Shown here: piece after piece, positions 1 through 5,046 of the stretch
Numbering within the stretch: position 1 is the stretch's first letter
Layout: every line of letters starts with the position of its first letter
Assembly (NCBI GenBank): GCA_002411545.1
Contig: DHTG01000038.1
Location: 1 to 5,542 of the forward strand
Length of the DNA: 5,542 nt
From: Bacteroidales bacterium UBA5266
GTDB taxonomy: Bacteria > Bacteroidota > Bacteroidia > Bacteroidales > WCHB1-69
Direction: 5' to 3'
The notes under the pieces: generated by a model
The model's input: only the letters and a program-made list of their open reading frames with translations
The model's database searches: none
Told to the model about the DNA's origin: nothing
Position numbers and translations under genes: made by a program

Positions 1-114
1 TGCGGTTTTGTGGACAAAGGAGTAACTTCCATCGAACAGGAATTGCAAAGGATAATAGATATGCAAGAAGTAAAACATATATATAAACAATCATTTACAA
101 ACGTATTTAAATAA
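1..114 (+). CDS. 3' end of an unrecognised gene upstream of thiF-like gene
   Basis: Frame 1 is open from the window edge to TAA at 112-114, with a second TAA directly after it, giving the last 37 residues of a protein. The visible residues begin CGFVDKGVTSIEQELQRI and end in KQSFTNVFK, mostly a charged, helix-like tail. Frame 2 stops at once. Frame 3 is open for 28 codons but reads as arginine-rich and less protein-like. Only 5 bp separate this stop from the next ATG on the same strand, so the two genes are probably cotranscribed. A thiamine gene would fit that neighbour, but this tail does not match the ThiH, ThiG or ThiE C-termini I can recall, so I assign no function. Confidence 0.6.
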   Translation, partial: CGFVDKGVTSIEQELQRIIDMQEVKHIYKQSFTNVFK

Positions 115-119
115 TAATT

Positions 120-857
120 ATGGAAAGATATCTTCGTCAAATCATGTTGCCCGAAATCGGTGAGGAAGGACAACATTTAATCGGCAAAGCGTCCGTACTG
201 TTAGTAGGTGTAGGAGGCTTGGGTTCGGTCATCAGTCAATATTTGGTAGCAGCCGGCATTGGAAGCTTGGGAATAGTGGATAAGGATACGGTTTCCTTGC
301 ACAACCTCCAACGGCAGATATTGTATCGCGAACCGCAAATAGGACTTCCCAAAGCATTGACGGCCAAACAATCCTTGCAAAAACTCAATTCCGAAGTAAA
401 CATCGAAGCTTATAATGTGAAGTTTACAAAAACCAATGGCCTGTCGTTGGCGGAAAACTACGATATCATTATCGACGGTACCGATAATTATACTACCCGT
501 TATCTCTTAAACGATGTATGTGTGGGATTGGATAAGCCTTTGGTTTACGGAGCTATTTCGGAGTTTTACGGACAAGTATCCGTTTTTAACTATCAAGGCG
601 GGGCCACTTATCGTTGTTTATATCCGCAGGCGGAAGAAGAACAAACAACTCCTGTCGGCGTATTCGGTATGTTGCCGGGTATAATAGGATGTATGGAAGT
701 TTGCGAAGTCATTAAAATGATTACCCATACCGGCAGTGTATTGAAAAATAAACTATTTACCTTAGATTTATTGCAATCAACAAGCGCTTTAATCGACATT
801 AATCCCGATCCGGCACAACGGCAAATAGCCTTGGAGCGGTTTAAGGAATTGGGATAA
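120..857 (+). CDS. ThiF/MoeB/HesA-family adenylyltransferase (E1-like), lacking zinc cysteines
   Basis: A 245-residue cytoplasmic E1-like enzyme. The family adenylates the C-terminal glycine of a ubiquitin-fold sulfur carrier (ThiS, MoaD) for thiamine, molybdopterin or other sulfur transfer. The N-terminal RYLRQI supplies the family arginine (R6). The Rossmann nucleotide loop is GVGGLGS at 30-36. SLHNLQRQ at 59-66 carries R65, and GLPKA at 75-79 carries K78. DGTDN at 119-123 carries the metal-binding D122, and LPGIIG at 185-190 is the usual late motif. These match E. coli MoeB R14, R73, K86 and D130. The CxxC pair of the classical zinc site is reduced to C166 (TYRC), the C-terminal CxxC is absent, and the cysteine normally ahead of the GV(L/F)G segment is replaced by TTPVG. 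The length is typical of the short forms in Bacteroidota. The start is the ATG 5 bp after the preceding stop, with no Shine-Dalgarno, as is normal in this phylum. ThiF is the likeliest subtype, but MoeB or HesA cannot be excluded without more neighbours. Confidence 0.9.
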   Translation: MERYLRQIMLPEIGEEGQHLIGKASVLLVGVGGLGSVISQYLVAAGIGSLGIVDKDTVSLHNLQRQILYREPQIGLPKALTAKQSLQKLNSEVNIEAYNVKFTKTNGLSLAENYDIIIDGTDNYTTRYLLNDVCVGLDKPLVYGAISEFYGQVSVFNYQGGATYRCLYPQAEEEQTTPVGVFGMLPGIIGCMEVCEVIKMITHTGSVLKNKLFTLDLLQSTSALIDINPDPAQRQIALERFKELG

Positions 858-874
858 ATTATTTTAAATAATTT
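856..874. terminator. possible weak bidirectional terminator in the convergent gap
   Basis: The convergent gap between the thiF-like gene and the lipoprotein gene is only 34 bp. It contains a perfect inverted repeat, aaattatt / aataattt, with 8-bp arms at 856-863 and 867-874 and a 3-base loop. It starts within the thiF stop codon. The arms are entirely A/T and no clean U-run follows on either strand, so this would be a poor intrinsic terminator. In AT-rich DNA it may be chance. The same bases are read below as a possible lipoprotein-gene remnant. Confidence 0.2.
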
Positions 875-889
875 AAAAAGTATTTTCAT
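858..889 (-). pseudogene. possible remnant of a third lipoprotein gene start, cut off at thiF
   Basis: Two bases after the stop of the lipoprotein gene at 892-1305, an ATG (887-889) opens a frame reading MKILFKLFKII before it runs antisense into the end of the thiF-like gene. The lipoprotein at 3412-3978 begins MKTFFKLFMII, sharing 7 of 11 residues, and about 29 of 35 bases match by hand alignment, including a run of 16 (ttttaaattattta region). This is what the 5' end of a further operon gene would look like if the remainder had been deleted at the thiF boundary. The match is short and AT-rich, so chance similarity is a real alternative. The rest of the frame (608-857) is the shadow of thiF and carries no lipobox. 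Confidence 0.25.
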
Positions 890-891
890 AT

Positions 892-1305
892 TTATTGTTT
901 TATTCCTTTATAATCATAATTACACCCTCCTCCATGACCACCACCAAATGTATGAAATACAATACTATCATTAGAAAAATATCCTTTAAAGATACGATAT
1001 CCGGAACCTCCAGGATACTCTATTACATATCCATTTTCATCTACGCCAAAAGTTCCGCTAATTGGATTGAGTTTCAATGTAACATTTAATATAGTAATTA
1101 AGGAATCTTCTACTTTTGTAACCGTAACCAAAAGCGTAGTATCAATTTTCGGATAAGTTGTATCTAAAGTATAACAACCCCCTGTTTGATGACATAAATA
1201 ATTTCCTACAAATTCATCTCTGTAATCTTTTGATTCTTTATTGCAGGAGATTAAAAAGCTTAAAATACATAATAAGAATGAAAGTTTAATTGTTGTTAGT
1301 TGCAT
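892..1305 (-). CDS. small secreted lipoprotein, unknown function (module A)
   Basis: A 137-residue protein with a lipoprotein signal peptide: a basic/polar start, a hydrophobic core at 8-19 and the lipobox LISC with lipidated C21. The following NKESKD is charged, as in Bacteroidota lipoproteins sent to the outer membrane, though not a textbook export signal. The mature part has FVGNYLC at 32-38, a second cysteine at C44, alternating beta-type segments (TTLLVTVTKV, LITILNVTLKL), a glycine-rich GGGHGGGC at 121-128 and a final YDYKGIK. The FVGNY opening and closing glycine/tyrosine-rich strand resemble small beta-sheet lipoproteins common in this phylum, whose function I do not know. It starts 13 bp after the GH16 stop, so it is probably the last intact gene of the operon. 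It occupies the slot that the lipoprotein at 3412-3978 holds in the other module, yet the mature sequences look unrelated. Confidence 0.8.
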   Translation of the reverse strand: MQLTTIKLSFLLCILSFLISCNKESKDYRDEFVGNYLCHQTGGCYTLDTTYPKIDTTLLVTVTKVEDSLITILNVTLKLNPISGTFGVDENGYVIEYPGGSGYRIFKGYFSNDSIVFHTFGGGHGGGCNYDYKGIKQ

Positions 1306-1318
1306 GATATTATATTTA

Positions 1319-2329
1319 TTAATAAAATTCGTTTACATCCATATAAAATTCAGCACCGGGTTCTACCGTAAATTCCCCATTAATTTGAATAAATTCGGCA
1401 GCTCTTAATGTAATATTTTTCCCATTTTCTATGGTATTGCCACACCCTTGCCCTCCTATCGTTATATTTCTTTTCACACGATTATCATACAAATCAAAAT
1501 TATAATTACATGCATTTATTATACCTGTTCTATCTTCTTTTAGATGATAAATGTTTACATAATCAATATACATATAAGCAGGAAAAGGAGTATTGTCATC
1601 GGGTTTATAATGTGGATCAAAAGGATAAATGGCAAAATTAAGAATAATCATTACAGAGTCTATAATTCCGGGATTTACCATGTTTCTGACCATTTTTCCA
1701 TCCACATACCAAATTATTTTTGATGGATTCCATTCAATGGCATACACATGATAATAGGTATAATTAGAAATGCTGACATTAAGAGGATAATTAACAGGAT
1801 TTGGCTCATAAGATAAATGCACATTCGTTCCCATAACCGTTGAAGGATATTTGCCTCCTATCATTTCAAAAATATCAATTTCACCGGCATTTTGATGTGG
1901 ATAATAGGCGGGGGCCCATGTCCAAAATGCAGGAAAATACCCTTTTCCGTAGGGAAGTTTTATACGGGATTCAATATATCCGTATCTTCTTTGATAGAAA
2001 CGTCTAAGATTTATTGAACCTGAAGAATAATTAAAATAAGTGGTATCGTTTTCATAATCAATATGCATTAAGCTATCCTCTCTTTTAGCTCGAAATATTA
2101 AATTACCATTTTCAGTATAAATATTGCTTCTTAAAAGTAGTTCTAAAGATGCTTCTTTAGGTCCATAATCATTCGTAGGTAACTCCCAAATGTTTTCATT
2201 AATACTATCAAAACTATCAAACAAATCAAGTTCCCAATGTGGATCATTGTCGGGTGTCTGTCCTGTAATATGCAGGTGAATACTTATACATATTATTAAT
2301 GGTATTGTTTTAAGAAATGTAGTTTTCAT
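1319..2329 (-). CDS. secreted GH16 glycoside hydrolase, module A (beta-glucanase/galactanase-like)
   Basis: A 336-residue secreted retaining glycoside hydrolase of family GH16, whose members cut beta-1,3/1,4-glucans or galactans. The signal peptide is about residues 1-23, with cleavage probably before QTPDND. The catalytic jelly-roll runs about 30-262. PAFWTW (133-138) forms an aromatic cleft strand, and GEIDIFEMIG (149-158) is the active-site strand with E150 nucleophile, D152 and E155 acid/base. ExDxxE is the beta-bulge form found in laminarinases, agarases and carrageenases rather than lichenases. YAIEWNPSKIIWYVDG (196-211) and YIDYVNIY (254-261) are further family strands. Residues about 287-336 form a beta-rich tail (NITIGG, GKNITLRAAEFIQI, PGAEFYM) resembling the '3-coathanger stack' C-terminal domain of Bacteroidota exoproteins. 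It lacks a type A sorting domain. It follows the tail-fibre gene by 10 bp and precedes a lipoprotein gene by 13 bp. The exact substrate cannot be read from the sequence. Confidence 0.9.
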   Translation of the reverse strand: MKTTFLKTIPLIICISIHLHITGQTPDNDPHWELDLFDSFDSINENIWELPTNDYGPKEASLELLLRSNIYTENGNLIFRAKREDSLMHIDYENDTTYFNYSSGSINLRRFYQRRYGYIESRIKLPYGKGYFPAFWTWAPAYYPHQNAGEIDIFEMIGGKYPSTVMGTNVHLSYEPNPVNYPLNVSISNYTYYHVYAIEWNPSKIIWYVDGKMVRNMVNPGIIDSVMIILNFAIYPFDPHYKPDDNTPFPAYMYIDYVNIYHLKEDRTGIINACNYNFDLYDNRVKRNITIGGQGCGNTIENGKNITLRAAEFIQINGEFTVEPGAEFYMDVNEFY

Positions 2330-2828
2330 GGCTTTCTATTTATTTTGTTAAAACCATGCGTTTGCTGTCAATAATCACGTTATCCACCACTAATGTATAT
2401 AAATACATACCGGCAGGGAGTTCGGATGCATAAACGGTTATAGCTTGTCCGCCTCTTTGTGTAAGGGTATAAGATTTTAATTGGATGCCGTTTAAATTAT
2501 AGATATAAAGGTAAGCCGTTTGAACCGTAGTAGGCAAATAATATGATATTCGGGTATCGGTGTTAAACGGATTGGGAATGTTTTGATACAATACCGGTTC
2601 GTTTAAAACAGGGTTGTTGCCAATTGTAGTATCCTTATAATTATTAAGGGTATCTCCTTTTAAAAGACCTCTACCTTCACAGCAACGGTCCAAATCGGCC
2701 CGTAATACCATAACTTCATCTCTTAATTGAATCAAATCCGTTTCTTGAAAAATAAGCATTTGTTGCAACATTTCTATTTGCATTTGTTTTTCTTCTATTT
2801 GAACTTGCTGTTCTTTAATGGCATTGAT
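2244..2828. repeat. direct repeat copy A: tail-fibre 3' end, 10-bp gap and GH16 signal peptide
   Basis: This stretch aligns with 4961-5542 at a fixed offset of 2717 bases, changing to 2714 after a small linker indel. By hand alignment I count 4 differences in the first 96 positions and about 19 in the next 282. A perfect run of some 60 bases covers the gap ggctttctat and the GH16 start codon. The left boundary is abrupt: left of tcattgtcggg the two GH16 genes stop matching. The right boundary is unknown because copy B leaves the window. Confidence 0.9.
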
Positions 2829-3014
2829 TAAAAAGGGGATGAATTGATTGTAATCTACAAGCATATTACCGTGAGAAGTGTCAATCAATTCGGGCAATAT
2901 GGGTTCAATTTCTTGAGCCAGTATACCGAACACTCTCTTGCGGTTTTCAGATGTATCATCTTTAAAATAGTACGAATATGTATTAAGTTGCATAACTATG
3001 TTTAATCCTTTCAA
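2340..3014 (-). CDS. C-terminal part of the split tail-fibre protein: S74 domain, coiled coil, T9SS type A sorting domain
   Basis: 224 residues if started at the TTG at 3012-3014. The first ATG is eight codons in (2991-2993), and neither has a signal peptide, so this half could not reach the T9SS on its own. Residues about 1-70 are the S74 chaperone core: LNTYSYYFKDD, FGILAQEIEPILPELI (29-44) and VDYNQFIPFLINAIKEQQ (53-70). A coiled coil rich in Gln, Met and Leu runs about 63-110 and would support trimerisation. A linker (114-134) leads to a T9SS type A domain (143-224) with YQNIPNPFN, ISYYLP, GMYLYTL and the basic C-terminal KRMVLTK. In T9SS bacteria such domains send proteins through the outer membrane and are then removed. 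The GH16 gene begins 10 bp downstream. About nine in ten bases match the copy at the right edge of the window. Confidence 0.7.
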   Translation of the reverse strand: MKGLNIVMQLNTYSYYFKDDTSENRKRVFGILAQEIEPILPELIDTSHGNMLVDYNQFIPFLINAIKEQQVQIEEKQMQIEMLQQMLIFQETDLIQLRDEVMVLRADLDRCCEGRGLLKGDTLNNYKDTTIGNNPVLNEPVLYQNIPNPFNTDTRISYYLPTTVQTAYLYIYNLNGIQLKSYTLTQRGGQAITVYASELPAGMYLYTLVVDNVIIDSKRMVLTK

Positions 3015-3029
3015 TAGAGGTTGAATATT

Positions 3030-3398
3030 TTATTTAAGCGTACTATCAGAAGAAAGTCTAAGATTTCTAGCTTCAATATAATTCCAGCCTACAGGGTCAG
3101 AATACCAAAAATCTATTTTACCGGTGTTAGACCCTATTTCAGTACCTGGATTATTGGGTAAAATTCTTATCAAGTTATTAGGACTATCCATATAAATTCC
3201 GCCATAAACATGTAACTTGTGCTGAGAAATTATTCCGATTCCAACATTTCCACTTAAATATGTATTTCCTTCTACTTGTAGCTTTTGCTGCGGATTATTG
3301 GTTCCAATCCCCACATTACCGTTTTGTACTACTTTAAGTTGTCCGAATACGATTTGACAACCCAACACCATTGAAAAAATTAATGCTAATCGTTTCAT
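3030..3398 (-). CDS. N-terminal part of the split tail-fibre protein: signal peptide and GNVGIGT repeats
   Basis: 122 residues as translated. I chose the ATG at 3396-3398 because it opens a proper signal peptide (MKR, then a hydrophobic core, then VFGQ with cleavage near residue 19 or 20). A further upstream ATG at 3489-3491 would overlap the preceding lipoprotein gene by 80 bases and put a lysine/arginine-rich stretch before the signal. C14 in VLGC could suggest a lipobox, but the core before it would be very short. Mature residues show the repeat NGNVGIGT...KLQVEG (26-44), echoed as SGNVGIG...KLHVYG (49-66), a pattern typical of trimeric fibre proteins in this phylum. The chain ends in SDSTLK (117-122), whose S117 and K122 correspond to the Ser-Lys dyad of endosialidase-type S74 domains. 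Alone, it would be an exported stub lacking chaperone, coiled coil and sorting signal. Confidence 0.7.
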   Translation of the reverse strand: MKRLALIFSMVLGCQIVFGQLKVVQNGNVGIGTNNPQQKLQVEGNTYLSGNVGIGIISQHKLHVYGGIYMDSPNNLIRILPNNPGTEIGSNTGKIDFWYSDPVGWNYIEARNLRLSSDSTLK

Positions 3399-3411
3399 TT
3401 GTTTTAAAATT

Positions 3412-3978
3412 TTAATTACTATAATATTTTTCCGCTTCCGTTTGGCCGGCAAGGATTTCTTTGCCCGGTGTGTTTTGAATGGCGTAATCATTAATATACA
3501 ATCGTTTTAAATCGGTATCCCATCGGATACGTAACCATCCGTAATGAATGCCATCAGCTTTATGCCATTTAAGAGCGATGAATTCTACCTCTTGACCGGA
3601 TGTTTCATAATACCAATGCCAATCATTTTGATGTCCAATGGGCATTCCGTATATTATTTCTTCTAAATCTGAACTATGATATGTTCCTAAATATAGAAAT
3701 AAACTATCATTAATCGATTTTATACAAGGACCTCTCCTTATTCCCCATTGAAAATATTGCCAATACGCATACGCCATAAGATCATATACCCCGTCTTCAT
3801 ACAAATCCAAAGGGATACCCTTTTTATCTGCTATCGTATCTTCATATGTAACCGTAATATCAGGCTTATAATCTACATAATGGATTTCCTTTTCTTTGGG
3901 CTCCGGTTCTTTTTCTTTACACTGCATCATCCCTAATGAGATGAAAATAATCATAAATAATTTAAAAAATGTTTTCAT
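3412..3978 (-). CDS. secreted lipoprotein with acidic/lysine linker (module B)
   Basis: A 188-residue lipoprotein. The signal peptide has MK, a hydrophobic core at 7-18 and a lipobox ending at C20 (GMMQC). The next residues, KEKEPEPKEKE, are highly charged and may act as an export signal for display on the outer face of the outer membrane, as known for Bacteroidota lipoproteins with acidic residues after the cysteine. Residues 56-67 (IPLDLYEDGVYD) place D58, D62 and D66 like the Ca-binding DxDxDG loops of Bacteroidota exoproteins. The end, FIALKWHKADGIHYGWLRI then YINDYAIQNTPGKEILAG (about 133-178), is a motif pair often seen near the C-terminus of such proteins (HYGW, then DYAxxxTPGxxIxAG). 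No enzyme signature is visible. It lies 18 bp after the module B GH16 gene and 13 bp before the module A tail-fibre start. Confidence 0.8.
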   Translation of the reverse strand: MKTFFKLFMIIFISLGMMQCKEKEPEPKEKEIHYVDYKPDITVTYEDTIADKKGIPLDLYEDGVYDLMAYAYWQYFQWGIRRGPCIKSINDSLFLYLGTYHSSDLEEIIYGMPIGHQNDWHWYYETSGQEVEFIALKWHKADGIHYGWLRIRWDTDLKRLYINDYAIQNTPGKEILAGQTEAEKYYSN

Positions 3979-3996
3979 ATATTTTAGTTTTATTTG

Positions 3997-5046
3997 TTAA
4001 TGGCATTCCGTTATCATGGCGCAAAACTCCGCCCCTAAAGGAACTTCAAACCCTTCTTGTAATTCTATTTCATCGGTAGCCCTGATGGTAACCGGAAAAC
4101 CGACAGGAACCACCGAATTTGATAATTGATAGCTCTTTTTTAAGGAATAAAAGTGCGTAGTAAAATCAAAATTATCGCGTATAATTATAGAATCACAATC
4201 TGTTTGTAATGTATATATTTTAACATATTCAATATCAAATGATTTTCCCGTAAAAGGATTAATGACAGGTGGAGGCCATGGAGAAATTGAAAGATTAATA
4301 CATACTTTTAAAGGAATATAGGGAACCGTATCTCCTTTAACCACTCTTGTTTGCTGGTTATCCCTGTAAAAGATAACGGAATGAGGGGTCCATTCCGCTG
4401 CATAAGTGTGATATTCTTGGGATAAATCAATAGAAGTAGTAATGACTCCTTTAGATTTTAAATTTGGATCCATATATACATTTGAAGAATAAGTAGTGCA
4501 TTGAACAGAATTTTCACCGCTTACTTCCAATATATCAATTTCTTGACCAATTCCCTGTTCGGAATACCATAACCAAAATGCGGGCCAATAAGCTGATCCT
4601 TTTGGGACTTTGCATTTGATTTCAAAATATCCGTAACTGAATCTTTCGGTAGCTGAAGAAATAGCACCGGAGGTGTAATAAAATTCTCTTAAATTTGGTT
4701 TACCGTCACACATTATAAGAGTATCCGATTTCCATGGATTCTCTCTTCTTGTTACGGTTTCTTTTCTTGATTTCAAACTTAAACCACCCCCGGGATTATA
4801 AACAATGTTATATTTTTCGAAAACTTGTCTTTCACATATTGGTGGATCTGCCTTACAATGTAAATGAGAATTACTGCAAAAGTAACCCGAACACCAACCT
4901 TTGCTTAGGAAAGTATTGGAGTCGGTAAATTCATCTTCAAAAAGTAATTGCCAGGAAGCGTCATTGTCGGGTGTCTGTCCTGTAACATACAGGTGAATGC
5001 CTATACATATTATTAATGGTATTGTTTTAAGAAATGTAGTTTTCAT
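3997..5046 (-). CDS. secreted GH16 glycoside hydrolase, module B, cysteine-rich
   Basis: A 349-residue secreted GH16 enzyme. The signal peptide (1-23, ending VTG before QTPDND) is nearly identical to that of the module A enzyme, but after residue 29 the two diverge strongly. Family strands are WQLLFEDEF (32-40), YGYFEIKCKVPKG (138-150), WPAFWLW (154-160), the active-site strand QEIDILEVSG (168-177) with E169 nucleophile, D171 and E174 acid/base, YAAEWTPHSVIFYRD (215-229) and FDIEYVKIYTL (270-280). ExDxxE again points to the beta-bulge type (laminarinase/agarase-like). The mature chain has ten cysteines, four of them in a loop at 52-71 (C52, C57, C64, C71), against two in the module A enzyme, suggesting disulfide-stabilised extracellular folding. 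The C-terminal about 45 residues (VTIRATDEIELQ, EGFEVPLGAEF) resemble the 3-coathanger stack domain and end in ECH, with a penultimate cysteine. The substrate is not determinable here. Confidence 0.9.
   Translation of the reverse strand: MKTTFLKTIPLIICIGIHLYVTGQTPDNDASWQLLFEDEFTDSNTFLSKGWCSGYFCSNSHLHCKADPPICERQVFEKYNIVYNPGGGLSLKSRKETVTRRENPWKSDTLIMCDGKPNLREFYYTSGAISSATERFSYGYFEIKCKVPKGSAYWPAFWLWYSEQGIGQEIDILEVSGENSVQCTTYSSNVYMDPNLKSKGVITTSIDLSQEYHTYAAEWTPHSVIFYRDNQQTRVVKGDTVPYIPLKVCINLSISPWPPPVINPFTGKSFDIEYVKIYTLQTDCDSIIIRDNFDFTTHFYSLKKSYQLSNSVVPVGFPVTIRATDEIELQEGFEVPLGAEFCAMITECH

Larger units (their letters stand above)
2340..3398 (-). pseudogene. tail-fibre-like S74-chaperone protein with T9SS tail, split by one in-frame stop (module A)
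   Basis: Read from ATG 3396-3398 to TAA 2340-2342, this is one 352-codon frame interrupted once by TAA at 3030-3032. The intact protein would have, in order, a signal peptide, GNVGIGT-type beta repeats, a peptidase S74 chaperone domain, a coiled coil and a T9SS type A sorting domain. The interruption falls inside the conserved opening of the S74 domain, where SDSTLK, the stop, then NIQPLLKGL follow without any frame change. Family members usually read SDSTLKxNIxPL, so a single base change in an AAA, GAA or CAA codon would explain it. All the expected parts are present on both sides. I therefore regard it as one gene with a nonsense mutation, or possibly a sequencing error, not two genes. Stop-codon reassignment is excluded because TAA ends every other gene here. 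Confidence 0.75.

Noticed and set aside
608..889. 93-codon minus-strand frame over the 3' part of the thiF-like gene
   Set aside because: Most of it is the antisense of conserved ThiF coding sequence and reads as low-complexity shadow. Only its first 11 codons, outside thiF, are of interest.
895..1089. Plus-strand 64-codon frame
   Set aside because: Antisense of the lipoprotein gene, with no protein-like features.
3030..3032. Reassigned TAA codon (alternative genetic code)
   Set aside because: All the complete genes in the window end with TAA at the expected family length, so TAA is a normal stop here.
2340..3398. Prophage tail-fibre gene
   Set aside because: The S74 chaperone domain is known from phage, but here it has a signal peptide, GNVGIGT repeats and a T9SS sorting domain, with no phage genes nearby. 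It is a cellular exoprotein.
3399..3491. Longer start for the tail-fibre N-terminal half at ATG 3489-3491
   Set aside because: It would overlap the lipoprotein gene and place a Lys/Arg-rich stretch before a perfect internal signal peptide. The ATG at 3396-3398 fits the spacing of the operon.
3748..3936. Plus-strand 62-codon frame
   Set aside because: Antisense of the module B lipoprotein. The Phe-rich stretch is the complement of its Lys/Glu linker.
4734..4928. Plus-strand 64-codon frame
   Set aside because: Antisense of the cysteine-rich part of the GH16 gene.
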